In this document: piece by piece, positions 16,300 through 25,348 of the stretch | Layout of the letters: every line of letters starts with the position of its first letter | Numbering within the stretch: position 1 is the stretch's first letter | Assembly (NCBI GenBank): GCA_001769855.1 | Contig: MEPP01000007.1 | Location: 1-64,000, forward strand | Length of the DNA: 64,000 nucleotides | Direction: 5' to 3' | From: Bdellovibrionales bacterium GWA2_49_15 | Lineage (GTDB): Bacteria > Bdellovibrionota > Bacteriovoracia > Bacteriovoracales > Bacteriovoracaceae | Notes under the pieces: generated by a model | What the model was told of the DNA's origin: nothing | What the model saw: only the letters and a program-made list of their open reading frames with translations | The model's database searches: none | Position numbers and translations under genes: made by a program

Positions 16300-16369
16300 A
16301 AATTCTCCTTCTTAAAGATGCCTCAATATTACATCTTAAGAAACATAACCGTTTCAGCTTGTTGATACT

Positions 16370-18364
16370 TCATGCGTTGGCAATTTTAAACGTCAAGATC
16401 GCCTCAACGCCTTGATCATGTTTAAGCTGGAATTTGCCCTGAAGCTGGCCCACCAAAGCATTGACCAGTTGAAGTCCTAGTGTTTTGCCATCCTGTAGAT
16501 TGTGGCCTTCAGGGAGTCCCACACCATTATCTTTGATTGAGAGCGTGTGGCTATTATCAATTTTAGTAAAATTAATTTTTAAAACTCCTTTTCGATTATC
16601 GGGGAAAGCATATTTAAAAACATTGGAGAGGAGTTCATTGATGATAAGACCGCAGGGCATCGCCGATTGCAAATCCAGTTTAATATCTTCGATACAGATT
16701 TCCATTGTGATGTTCCGGATATCGACTCTATGCACATTTATTATCTCGAAAATTAGGGTTCGGACATAGTCTTCAAAATCAATGTTGCTGAAATCTTTGG
16801 TCTGGTAGAGCTTTTCATGAATGAGGGCCATCGATCTCACCCTCTGCTGGGTTTCCTGAAAAAGAGTTTTGAAGGTGCCATCTTCAATCTGGGAGGCCTG
16901 AAGGGAAATTAGACTTGAGACCACCGCCATGTTGTTCTTGACCCGATGATGGATTTCTCTCAGGAGGATTTCTTTCTCTTTAAGCGACTGTGAAATTTTT
17001 TCTTCCGCCTGCTTGCGCAGGGTGATGTCTCGGAGAAAAGAGATTATTCGTCCGCCTTCCGTCGGCCAATATCTAACACTCACCTCCACATCGAAAATAC
17101 TTCCATCTTTGCGTCTATGTCGAGTCTCGAAACGGTCTTGGCCTTTTTCCATAATACCCCGCATGCAGGCGGCAATTTCACTGGCCGATTCGACAACCTC
17201 AAGATCGGAAATGCTCAGACCGCATAATTCTTGCTCGCGATAACCACTCATCTTGCAATAGGTCTCATTTACTTCGAGCAGATGCCCCTGCATATCGACA
17301 CTGTAGAATCCATCCATGGACGTCTGAAGGATGCTCTGAAGCCGTTCCGCGTTCTCGCGAAGTGTGAGGGCGTTGTGCTCGCGGCGCTGCCAGGAAAGCC
17401 ACAGCAATCTGGAGATGATCCCACCGGCGACAAGAAAGGCCAAAACAAGCGTTAACGTGATAGCGCGGTCTTTTTTCCATTGGGCGAGGTAGTCCTCCTC
17501 CGCCAAACTGGCAACGATGTAAAAGGCGGTGCCCTCAATCCGCTGCAAGGTGAGCATGCGCCAGGTGTGGTCGAAAGGAGTGAGGGCCGAATAAGTTTTT
17601 CTTGTAACTCCCGAACGAACGCTCGCTATAAATCCATGGGAGAGAGTTTTATCACCAACAGGAAGGGTTATGCCCTTTACGACGGATGGATGTCGGGTCA
17701 CCACACCGCCTTCGTCGTCACGCAAGGTGAGTATTCCGCTCGCGCCAACGTCGAACTTCGAAAGGATCTTCTGAAAGTGCTCAAGAAAAAAAGGGACGGC
17801 GATGACGCCGGCGAACCGCCCGTCGGGGAAGTCATAGCGTCGGGCACTGATGATCAGCCATTTCTGCGAGAACTTTCCCACAAAGGGTTTTGTAATAAAC
17901 ACACCGGCCCCAGGGTTATCCCGCAGAGAAGAGAAAAATAGACGATCCGAAATTTTGGCGTTGGGCTCATCCGAGGTGCTACTCAAGATCATGCGCCCGT
18001 CAGCGTCGGTCACCCGGATAGCGTCAATGCTGGCCAATTTTTTTTCATGAAAGGTGATGACACGCTTTAGGTGAGGCAGGTTTAATTTCTTGACCGCGAG
18101 ATCGGCCTCAATCTCATCTTTTACTGAAAGTAGCGCATGATCAATCTCTCGAAAAGCAGACGAGATGTTCTGGTTAATGGATTCGGCAAGGTTCTGTGTG
18201 TGCATTCTGGCATTCTGCTCGGCCGCTTTCCTCCCGATATTGATGCTATGAAGTCCTAGGAACACCACCATAAGGGCAATGGCGAGGGCCAGCCCCAGAA
18301 GTGTTCGCGCAAATTTCTTAGATGGCACAAGAGTGGACACAAACCCTCGCTTTTTATTCGTCAT
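16370..18364 (-). CDS. sensor histidine kinase: Cache sensor, PAS, HisKA_2, HATPase
   Basis: The 664-residue kinase has an N-terminal membrane helix (LLGLALAIALMVVFLGLH), a periplasmic double-Cache-like sensor to about residue 305, and a second helix (AITLTLVLAFLVAGGIISRL). A PAS domain with PAC motif follows (YSVDMQGHLLEVNETYCKMS, HRRKDGSIFDVEVSVRYWP). The phosphoacceptor region LREIHHRVKNNMAVVSSLI belongs to the HisKA_2 group, and the C-terminal ATPase has NELLSNVFKYAFP and DNGVGLPEG. It lies five bases after the second receptor gene, so all three are probably co-transcribed. No response regulator is adjacent. Confidence 0.88.
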   Translation of the reverse strand: MTNKKRGFVSTLVPSKKFARTLLGLALAIALMVVFLGLHSINIGRKAAEQNARMHTQNLAESINQNISSAFREIDHALLSVKDEIEADLAVKKLNLPHLKRVITFHEKKLASIDAIRVTDADGRMILSSTSDEPNAKISDRLFFSSLRDNPGAGVFITKPFVGKFSQKWLIISARRYDFPDGRFAGVIAVPFFLEHFQKILSKFDVGASGILTLRDDEGGVVTRHPSVVKGITLPVGDKTLSHGFIASVRSGVTRKTYSALTPFDHTWRMLTLQRIEGTAFYIVASLAEEDYLAQWKKDRAITLTLVLAFLVAGGIISRLLWLSWQRREHNALTLRENAERLQSILQTSMDGFYSVDMQGHLLEVNETYCKMSGYREQELCGLSISDLEVVESASEIAACMRGIMEKGQDRFETRHRRKDGSIFDVEVSVRYWPTEGGRIISFLRDITLRKQAEEKISQSLKEKEILLREIHHRVKNNMAVVSSLISLQASQIEDGTFKTLFQETQQRVRSMALIHEKLYQTKDFSNIDFEDYVRTLIFEIINVHRVDIRNITMEICIEDIKLDLQSAMPCGLIINELLSNVFKYAFPDNRKGVLKINFTKIDNSHTLSIKDNGVGLPEGHNLQDGKTLGLQLVNALVGQLQGKFQLKHDQGVEAILTFKIANA

Positions 18365-18369
18365 AAGTC

Positions 18370-20424
18370 CTAGGCCACCTGATCAATCGTAGTTTTCTTG
18401 CCGGGCCGATACACCGAAACCTGGTAGCTCTGTTTGTGCTTATCATAGGCGGGTATGTCATGGGCAATCACGTGCCGTCGGGCCTCACTGTCCTGGCGAA
18501 CCAACTCTTCACACGCCTCTGTCAGCATAAAGACGAAGGAAGAATTTTCTCCTTCTGCACCTGCGGGAAGAACCTGCTCCTCCATTTCAAATAAACGAGC
18601 CGCAATGACAAACGGAGTGCTGTCGCCCGCCTCTTCCCAGTTGGGTTCGCGGGTCCCCCCCACATCTTCCCAGGTGGGGCGGATGTGTCCCACGCCGATA
18701 CTAGCGCGGAAGCTTGTGGTATGCTTGCGCCCGCTAAACTCAAAAAGCATGGAGGCCGAGGCAACCGTCGTCATCTCCAGATATTCCATGGCAGCGATGG
18801 CAGATCTGATCGGTATGGGACACTGATCCTCATCAAAAAAGGCCACCAGAAGTTCCTTTTTGTGTTCTATCACCGTGCCCTTCATCCTTAAAACCGCATT
18901 AAAAAAGTGAGAGCGCCAGATTTGACCCTCGGAGTCCCGATCCACCTTGCTGTCCATGGCCTCCTCCTGCTGACTGCAAAGCCGGGCGACCACCACCACG
19001 CCACTTAACTTTTCCGGGGCGATCTCGCGCAGATGATAGGCCGAAACAGGATTGGTTGCCGCTTTTTTTGCCTGCTGCCGGAAATCCCGTAGGATGATTC
19101 CTCCTATCAAAAAGAGCAGAAGCAGATGCTCACCGCCTTTCCATACAAGCTTAAAAATACCGTCCTCAAACCACCATAGTTTTCCCTCAAACACCCCCAT
19201 CACCACCAGGAGTGCGGCAAAGATCACCAGCTGCGAGCTGCGCGCCTTATGGGTGGACCCCTGACGCCGTAAATACCAGGCCTGTGTCAGGCAAACGAGA
19301 GCGCCGATGAGGGAAAAGGTTGGTGCCGCCCAATCTCGTGCCAGCTCCTTTAGCATCTGTAAATCAGCGTTGGAATTTGCCAACCAGACGCAGGCGAGAG
19401 GTACGGCAAACACCAGAAAAAAAGCGCCGGCGATGTAGCGCTCACGCAGACGCGCAAAGGCCAGACCCAAGATCATGGCCATACCAAACTCAATGAAAAG
19501 CAAAAAAAATGCCGTAGTTTGATAGGTGCTTACGTTGACCCCCGACCAGTAGAGATCGAAGAGTCGGGCCTGGTTGAAGCCACAAATCAGGGTGTAAAAG
19601 CCAAGATAAAAATATTCCGGCTTGCGGCGCGAAGGCAGCCAAAAAAGTATGCAGGTCAGAGCAAACACCACATAGGTTGCAAAGAGAATGAAGGGACGGG
19701 TGCGAAGCATGAGCATGACGACTCGAGTGTAATCATCAAAACCGTGGGCGCTGTACAGTCCTTCTTTGTTACCTTCGTTCATCGTGTCGGGATTCAAAGT
19801 TCCGCCATCATGAAAAATTTGAATGGCGATTCGAATCGGCCGCTCGGTTGATAGTTGCTCCCGCGAGAGAGTCAGCACCACTGGTTCGGTTTCGTACCAG
19901 CCATTTCCTGACATGATCAGCTGGCCATCAATCCAGATGCGGTAGCTGGCATTAAACCAGCCGATCACCAGACGATTCGCCATTTTCCCCATCGCCAGGT
20001 ATTTGATGTCCGAGGTCAGCTCAACTCCGATCCAGAAATCTTTGCCAATGCGTTCACGCACCCGGGCGGGATGGGCATCATCTCCCCGGTTGCTGGGGCT
20101 TTTCCATAGAGCAGGATTATGATAATTGGCCGGGCACGAGGAAAAATCGGAGGTATCTTCAGCGCAGCTCCCTGGTACCGTCTCATAAATGGTATGCCAT
20201 TTTTCCGCTCGCAAAACAACATCCGGCAAGTATTGGAGATTGGGCCCCATGGCGCGATAGAGTGACGGGAAGTAAATCAGGCCGAAGCCGACCAGCATAA
20301 TGGTGGCGATAAATAATCTCCATACCACATAATAGTTGTGTTCCAGCAGGGCGGTTTCGTCCTTGGTTCGCACCAGCAAGGTGGCAAGCCGGGCCAGAAA
20401 ACTATTGTGCTGGGGTGACTTCAT
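18370..20424 (-). CDS. 7TM receptor with degenerate class III cyclase-like domain
   Basis: The 684-residue protein has an N-terminal anchor helix (WRLFIATIMLVGFGLIYFP), a periplasmic beta-rich domain resembling 7TMR-DISM extracellular modules (FWIGVELTSDIKYLAMGK, RIWIDGQLIMSG), seven membrane helices at about 240-440, and a cytoplasmic domain at about 460-670 with the order of a class III nucleotide cyclase. The two metal-binding Asp positions are replaced (VVVVARLCS and HKKELLVAFF), while the later SIGVGHIRPTWEDVGGTREP segment is kept. It is likely catalytically dead or regulatory. Its ATG overlaps the stop of the upstream paralogue by four bases behind AAGGAG. Confidence 0.65.
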   Translation of the reverse strand: MKSPQHNSFLARLATLLVRTKDETALLEHNYYVVWRLFIATIMLVGFGLIYFPSLYRAMGPNLQYLPDVVLRAEKWHTIYETVPGSCAEDTSDFSSCPANYHNPALWKSPSNRGDDAHPARVRERIGKDFWIGVELTSDIKYLAMGKMANRLVIGWFNASYRIWIDGQLIMSGNGWYETEPVVLTLSREQLSTERPIRIAIQIFHDGGTLNPDTMNEGNKEGLYSAHGFDDYTRVVMLMLRTRPFILFATYVVFALTCILFWLPSRRKPEYFYLGFYTLICGFNQARLFDLYWSGVNVSTYQTTAFFLLFIEFGMAMILGLAFARLRERYIAGAFFLVFAVPLACVWLANSNADLQMLKELARDWAAPTFSLIGALVCLTQAWYLRRQGSTHKARSSQLVIFAALLVVMGVFEGKLWWFEDGIFKLVWKGGEHLLLLFLIGGIILRDFRQQAKKAATNPVSAYHLREIAPEKLSGVVVVARLCSQQEEAMDSKVDRDSEGQIWRSHFFNAVLRMKGTVIEHKKELLVAFFDEDQCPIPIRSAIAAMEYLEMTTVASASMLFEFSGRKHTTSFRASIGVGHIRPTWEDVGGTREPNWEEAGDSTPFVIAARLFEMEEQVLPAGAEGENSSFVFMLTEACEELVRQDSEARRHVIAHDIPAYDKHKQSYQVSVYRPGKKTTIDQVA

Positions 20425-22454
20425 GCCGCAGCTCCTTCTGGGATGCCGGGAATAAAGACCTTTAAGCTGCTGTTCGAGAGTTCCGCGATGGGATGGATGG
20501 CACTTGTTTCACCAGACTGCAACTCCGTCATCAGCTCCGCCGGGATCACCGCCATGGTCTGTCGCCCTGTCTTGTCGGCGCTTTTTTCAAATTTGAAAAG
20601 TTCTTCGATATCGTCGAAGGCATGCCCTTGGGCGGCCGGCTCCCAGCTTGGCTCGCGAGTTTCCCCGATCTGCTCCCAGACGGGACGAAGCTCGGCCTTC
20701 ACCATGGCGGCGCGAAAGCGGCAACCGATGGCGTTGGCAGGCATTTGACCTTTTCCCTGGAACTGACGTTCAAGTAAGTCCGACTCCTGGGTCATTTCCT
20801 TCAGGGCATTGACGGCATTCATGAGCGGGCGGGAGTGCTTGGCGGAGTCGAAAAGGATGGCCACCTCATCACCTTTTTTATAGACGACGATACCGCCGTA
20901 CTGCCACGCCAGAGTGTAAATATGTGATCGCCAAACGGACACCATGGAAGTACTGCCCTCACGACTGGCCCGGTGTTTAAAAAATACCTCCGAGCTTTTT
21001 AGATCCAGGACCAGCAAAATACCTTGAACGCTCGTAGGCATGGGATCGAGCTGATGGTATTCGGAGATGGGTGTGCGATGAGAGAGAACACTTTTGTGCC
21101 GAATCTCACTGGCGGCCAAATGGCCGAGAAAGAGGACCAGAAAAAAATGTTCGGCCCCAAGCCAAAGGGATAGGAGTTGACTGGTGGAGGGGGCGATCAC
21201 CATGGTATAGGCATAGAAAAAGTAAAAAACCGCCATCACGCTCAGCACCCCACCGAATAACCAAAGGCGCTTAATTCTGACCGGCAGATAGTTGCCACGC
21301 TGCCCCTGCTGACCAAGATGGAGCGCCTGAATAAAGCACAAGATGGCCCCAAACAAGTGCAGCGAAGGTGTCGCCCACATTCGCACCAGATCGTGATACT
21401 TATAGGTCTCCATGGCATCGGTAAAAAGAAAGACGCATAAAATCGGCAAGAGCAGAAATGCCGGGACTATCCACTGGAAAATTTTCTGCCGGGTTCGGGC
21501 AAAGGACATTCCAAGGAGCAAACCAAAAAAACCCTTATAGGCCTCCAGAATAAATCCCAGCTGAAAGTGAAGATCGAGATTCTTGGTGATATCAATGACA
21601 TCCAAGGTCCGTAGCTGGATGAAAGAGGAGATAAGAAGATAGAGTGCTCCGTAAAAATATTCCTGATCACGCTTGGCCGAAAACCAAATATAAAGAAAAA
21701 GGAGCGATAAGAGAAAGTAGGCGCTGAAAAAGGCCGCTGGCCGGGTAAAGCTCCAGAAGGACATCACCCCGTAAAACACATTGGCGGAATACCTGGAAAT
21801 CAGCCCTTCCCCACCGGCGTTGGTATTCAAAAGATCCGGCACAAAATGGCCGTAGCTGTGAAAAAGGTGAACGGCCACAAACAAAGGGCGGCCGCTTTTC
21901 ATCCGCGTTGTCGTTAGAGGCATGACAAAAGGAGCAGCTTCTCCCCTTCCCTCTCCCCCGGTGATAAACTCTCCATCAATCCAGACCTCGTAGCGGGCAT
22001 TGAAACGCCCAAGCACGAGATGATTGGCCAGCTCCGCTGCCGCCTTTTTAAGCAGTGCACTTTCAACTCTGACTCCCACCCAAAAATCCTTGCCCCTCAG
22101 ATTTTTAGTCCGCTGCGCGTGCATCCTGTCAGCACGAGTGAGCGGACTCTGCCACAGAACAGGATTTTCGGGAGATGCAGGGCAATTGCCTTTATCGCCC
22201 TCCGCACAATTGAGATTCGGGGTCACCAGGACCTTCCAATCTCCCTTGTGAATCGCAAACTCCGGAGCATAATTGTGCCAATTGCGCATCTGCTGAATAA
22301 ACACGGGGATAAATACGAAGGCCAGAACGATGGCGGCGGCCAAAAAAAGTCCCAGCTTCAGGACATGGGAGTGTCGCTCATCAAGCGCATCCGTCTCCCG
22401 ATCAGAACGGTTCCAGGATTCAATTATTTTGCTAAAAAAACCAGGCACACCCAT
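20421..22454 (-). CDS. 7TM receptor with class III cyclase-like domain (metal sites kept)
   Basis: A paralogue of the next gene in the same order: anchor helix (LKLGLFLAAAIVLAFVFI), periplasmic DISM-like domain (DFWVGVRVESALLKKA, RYEVWIDGEFITGG), seven helices and a C-terminal cyclase-like domain. Here the expected metal-binding residues appear present: Asp in LLVLDLKSS and Asp in KKGDEVAILF. The shared tail motif is FRAAMVKAELRPVWEQIGET followed by REPSWE. It may make a cyclic nucleotide, or bind nucleotide as a sensor; activity is inference. The ATG at 22454 was preferred over TTG/GTG starts at 22496 and 22493, none of which has a strong ribosome site. Confidence 0.65.
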   Translation of the reverse strand: MGVPGFFSKIIESWNRSDRETDALDERHSHVLKLGLFLAAAIVLAFVFIPVFIQQMRNWHNYAPEFAIHKGDWKVLVTPNLNCAEGDKGNCPASPENPVLWQSPLTRADRMHAQRTKNLRGKDFWVGVRVESALLKKAAAELANHLVLGRFNARYEVWIDGEFITGGEGRGEAAPFVMPLTTTRMKSGRPLFVAVHLFHSYGHFVPDLLNTNAGGEGLISRYSANVFYGVMSFWSFTRPAAFFSAYFLLSLLFLYIWFSAKRDQEYFYGALYLLISSFIQLRTLDVIDITKNLDLHFQLGFILEAYKGFFGLLLGMSFARTRQKIFQWIVPAFLLLPILCVFLFTDAMETYKYHDLVRMWATPSLHLFGAILCFIQALHLGQQGQRGNYLPVRIKRLWLFGGVLSVMAVFYFFYAYTMVIAPSTSQLLSLWLGAEHFFLVLFLGHLAASEIRHKSVLSHRTPISEYHQLDPMPTSVQGILLVLDLKSSEVFFKHRASREGSTSMVSVWRSHIYTLAWQYGGIVVYKKGDEVAILFDSAKHSRPLMNAVNALKEMTQESDLLERQFQGKGQMPANAIGCRFRAAMVKAELRPVWEQIGETREPSWEPAAQGHAFDDIEELFKFEKSADKTGRQTMAVIPAELMTELQSGETSAIHPIAELSNSSLKVFIPGIPEGAAA

Positions 22455-22569
22455 GCAGAATTCTTCGGCAAAAATCGCGGCCAGATAGCTCACCAAGTTG
22501 AAATTTCACAATTTTGGGCAACTTTTGCGCAGGCAAAGGGAAGCACTTGACCAGGATACTAGGGCGTTC

Positions 22570-23025
22570 CTATGGAAGGGAAGCCGGCGGCCGGATTCCG
22601 TCAAAGCTAATTTTCCGGCTGCGATCGATCACGATCGTGCGCGGCAGTTCTTCCACTCCCAATTTCTTGGAAACCAGGCGCTCCGGGTCCTTGAGAATCA
22701 AATAGGGAAAGGGATTTTTCTTCAAAAACTTCTTGAGCACGCTCTCGCTTTCGCCGGCATTGATGGCGACATACAAATAATCAGGCCCCGAGTACTTCTC
22801 CTTCAACGCGCGGAGTTCCGGCAGCTCCTGAATGCAGGACGTGCACCAGGAGGCAAAAAAATTTATAATCACGATTTTTTTGCCTACCTGCTGTTCCGAA
22901 TCAAAATTTTCGTCACTTTGAAAATGGGGCAGCTTGAAGGCCGTATAGTTAAAGGCCCCCGCCATGGCCACGGAGTTAAATAGGAGTATCCCGACAAAAA
23001 TCCTAACAATGTTTGCCGCACACAT
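22570..23025 (-). CDS. TlpA/ResA-like thioredoxin, periplasmic
   Basis: The start at 23025 follows AAGGAG at seven bases and overlaps the ApbE gene; the open frame reaches 23055 without a better site. The product has about 151 residues with a signal peptide or anchor (NIVRIFVGILLFNSVAMAG) and a thioredoxin fold with the redox pair WCTSC in FFASWCTSCIQELPELRAL. The later part (LGVEELPRTIVIDRSRKIS) carries the cis-Pro of the fold. It belongs to the ApbE/DUF3570/DUF4266 cluster. Such proteins reduce periplasmic disulfides, and here may keep the cluster's Cys-bearing small lipoprotein reduced. Confidence 0.82.
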   Translation of the reverse strand: MCAANIVRIFVGILLFNSVAMAGAFNYTAFKLPHFQSDENFDSEQQVGKKIVIINFFASWCTSCIQELPELRALKEKYSGPDYLYVAINAGESESVLKKFLKKNPFPYLILKDPERLVSKKLGVEELPRTIVIDRSRKISFDGIRPPASLP

Positions 23026-23983
23026 GGGTGGTCTCCTTTTGAGCATCCGCTTCAATTTGAATTAAGGATTCTTTGGACATAAACACCTGCCCTGACTCTG
23101 CCACAATCATCCCTTTTATTTTTTTTTGGTTTAGATACTCAAGGCCAAAATGCGGACCTTTGATCATGGCAATCGTCGCCGTCACATCGGCCTCTAGGGC
23201 GGTCGAACTTATGATTGTGGTGCTGACTGCGCCAAATTCCGGCATGCCGGTTAAGGGATTGATAATGTGATGATATTTTTTGCCATCGAGTAAAATATAA
23301 TTAACATAATCACCGGAAGTTGCCACCGCGCCTTCACGTATTTGCAAAATTCCCATCTTCAACTCCTGATCTTCCGAGAGTGGATTTCTGATTCCGATGC
23401 GCCAGGGGCGCGGGGCCTTTCCGTCGGAGAGACAGCGAAGATCTCCTGAGCCGTTGATCAGGAAATTCGTAAGGCCATTGTCCTTGAGTAAGTTAAAGGC
23501 CTGATCGACGGCATATCCCTTGCCAATTCCTCCCAGCCCAATGCGCATTTTTTTATGGGGGAGAAAAATCGTTTGCTCCTCGGGATTCAAAATAATTTTT
23601 TTATAGTCTACCCACTGAAGCTGCTCCCTGATCACGTCCCGGGAAGGCGCACTCTTGCCCGCCCGCGCCTCTCGCCACAATTGGCCGATGCTGGCATAGG
23701 AGATATCGAAGGCACCCTGGCCTTCTCGTGAGAAATGCAGGGCCGAAACGATAAGATCATAAAGCTCACGGCATACCGAGACCGGTCTGATTCCTGCATA
23801 GGTATTTATTTCATTAAAGGGCGAAGGGCGAAAATCCGTAAGCAGGTTCTCTAAACGCTGGACTTCAGCGAAGGCCTTTTTGATTTGGGTGATGATAAAT
23901 TCCTCAGATTGTAAATTCGAAGGGTAGGCCTGAATGCTCCAGGTTCCCCCCATATGTTTTTCAATCAGAGTTACTGGTTGCAT
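23003..23983 (-). CDS. apbE: FAD:protein FMN transferase
   Basis: The 326-residue protein shows the ApbE order of motifs: MGGTWSIQAYP near the start, FDISYASIGQLWREAR, the GLGGIGKGYAVDQA glycine loop, FLINGSGDLRCLS, and YHHIINPLTGMP followed by the Asp-containing metal motif STALEADVTAT. ApbE moves FMN from FAD onto Thr residues of exported redox proteins. No obvious signal peptide is seen, which is unusual because ApbE normally acts outside the inner membrane. It overlaps the DUF3570 gene by one base and the thioredoxin gene by 23 bases. Confidence 0.88.
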   Translation of the reverse strand: MQPVTLIEKHMGGTWSIQAYPSNLQSEEFIITQIKKAFAEVQRLENLLTDFRPSPFNEINTYAGIRPVSVCRELYDLIVSALHFSREGQGAFDISYASIGQLWREARAGKSAPSRDVIREQLQWVDYKKIILNPEEQTIFLPHKKMRIGLGGIGKGYAVDQAFNLLKDNGLTNFLINGSGDLRCLSDGKAPRPWRIGIRNPLSEDQELKMGILQIREGAVATSGDYVNYILLDGKKYHHIINPLTGMPEFGAVSTTIISSTALEADVTATIAMIKGPHFGLEYLNQKKIKGMIVAESGQVFMSKESLIQIEADAQKETTHVCGKHC

Positions 23984-25146
23984 TAGAAACTGGTCCCCAC
24001 TGCAAGCTGAACAATGGCATACTTGAGGCCATTGCTTCGCTGAGAATAATACAACGCCGTGGTGTATTCCAGGTCTTCGATCTTCAAATTAAAAATTTTT
24101 TCACGCTCAGAAATTTGCGAAAAATGAACCCCATAGCGATGGGCCATCAAGGTATCCATATCCGAATCGCTGGTCATGAGAGGCAGGGCCGTGGCAAATT
24201 GATCGGCATAATATTGGGAGGATTTTTGGTCGTAATATCGGTATGAAAACATCAAGAACTGGTTGCCTTCGCTCAAGCTAAAACGAGGATTGATCTCATA
24301 GGTGTGGGCGGTAACTTTCCAATCATCAGTGTAATAGCGGTAATTTAAGTAAAGCGCCGTCTCATCGGAAAAGGCATGAACATACTTGGCATAGGCCGCA
24401 TGGCGATTTCTTGAAGATGGCAGCCTCTCCCCGGTCCGGGAAAAACGATCGGTGGTGTTGTCCAACACCTTCACCGTGTTGGCAATATTATTGAGCATTC
24501 CCTGCATGCCAATATAGGTGTACCCCACATTGAGGACATCGGAGTCGGACAAAAATTGGCTTCCGGAAAGATCGAGGGAATAAATCTTGCGAATTTTAAA
24601 TTTATTGGTATCAGAGCGTTCCACATCATAGCTGGCGGCCTGGTCCAGAAAAAGTTGGGGCGACAACGACAGGAAGAAATTGTCCTGGGCAAAGTTTTGA
24701 GTGAAATTGCCGCCAAAATTAAGCGAACGATAATCATACTCATTGGAAATTCCCAAATTGGTGGACCAGGCGTGAGATTTTTCCTTATGCCCATAGGCCA
24801 ACTTTCCGGCCGTTCGGGTCTGTCCGGTGACTCCCCCACCACTGGCACCTGAATTTCCGTCAAGGCGGGTATCGGAGGCCGCGGTCCAAACATCGAAGAC
24901 AAACTGGGCGTTGACATTGGTTTTTTCATCAATCCAATGTTCCACAAAAATCATGGGTTCAAAAACCGCCAGATTTTGATTCCCACTGTCATCGTAAACT
25001 TGCTTTCCTTCGTCACCTAGCTGGCCGAATAAATTAAATAGAAATTTAACCGAGTATTTTCCACCGGCATATGTTTTTTGCATCAGGAGGAGAAAGACAA
25101 AACATAACTGAAAAAGGATCTGAGTTGTTCGTTTAATTGCATCCAC
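23983..25146 (-). CDS. DUF3570 outer-membrane barrel protein
   Basis: The likely start is GTG at 25146, four to five bases after GGGAGGT and inside the end of the DUF4266 gene; the open frame extends to an ATG at 25206 without a better site. The product has about 387 residues: a signal peptide (ILFQLCFVFLLLMQKTYAG), then long beta strands typical of a barrel (NLAVFEPMIFVEHWIDEKT, FDVWTAASDTRLDGNSGASG). The DUF3570 pattern includes the last strand ending in a hydrophobic residue (AIVQLAVGTSF). The family travels with ApbE, DUF4266 and TlpA-like proteins, as here, but its cargo is unknown. Confidence 0.82.
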   Translation of the reverse strand: MDAIKRTTQILFQLCFVFLLLMQKTYAGGKYSVKFLFNLFGQLGDEGKQVYDDSGNQNLAVFEPMIFVEHWIDEKTNVNAQFVFDVWTAASDTRLDGNSGASGGGVTGQTRTAGKLAYGHKEKSHAWSTNLGISNEYDYRSLNFGGNFTQNFAQDNFFLSLSPQLFLDQAASYDVERSDTNKFKIRKIYSLDLSGSQFLSDSDVLNVGYTYIGMQGMLNNIANTVKVLDNTTDRFSRTGERLPSSRNRHAAYAKYVHAFSDETALYLNYRYYTDDWKVTAHTYEINPRFSLSEGNQFLMFSYRYYDQKSSQYYADQFATALPLMTSDSDMDTLMAHRYGVHFSQISEREKIFNLKIEDLEYTTALYYSQRSNGLKYAIVQLAVGTSF

Positions 25147-25348
25147 AGCCACCTCCCACCGCACTGGAGCCACCGGCCGCCCCTTCGCGGAAAGAATTGA
25201 CCTCATTTAAAAAGACCGACTCGTGGGGGGTTGGGTCGAGCTGCATGATCTTGGAAGTCAGGCGGCCTCGATCAATTTGTTTGACGTTGGCGCAGGAGCA
25301 AACGAAAAATAAAATAAAAAGCAATTTCGCCCCACATTGAACTCTCAT
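25133..25348 (-). CDS. DUF4266 small lipoprotein
   Basis: The 71-residue product has a lipoprotein signal (KLLFILFFVCSCANVK, lipobox ending CSC), a short central region with LTSKIMQLDPTPHE, FLNEVNSFREGAAG, and a Gly/Cys-rich end GGGCGCN. This is the DUF4266 pattern. The C-terminal Cys pair is a likely target for the cluster's redox or flavin chemistry, though that is inference. It overlaps the methyltransferase gene by four bases and the DUF3570 gene by 14. Confidence 0.85.
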   Translation of the reverse strand: MRVQCGAKLLFILFFVCSCANVKQIDRGRLTSKIMQLDPTPHESVFLNEVNSFREGAAGGSSAVGGGCGCN

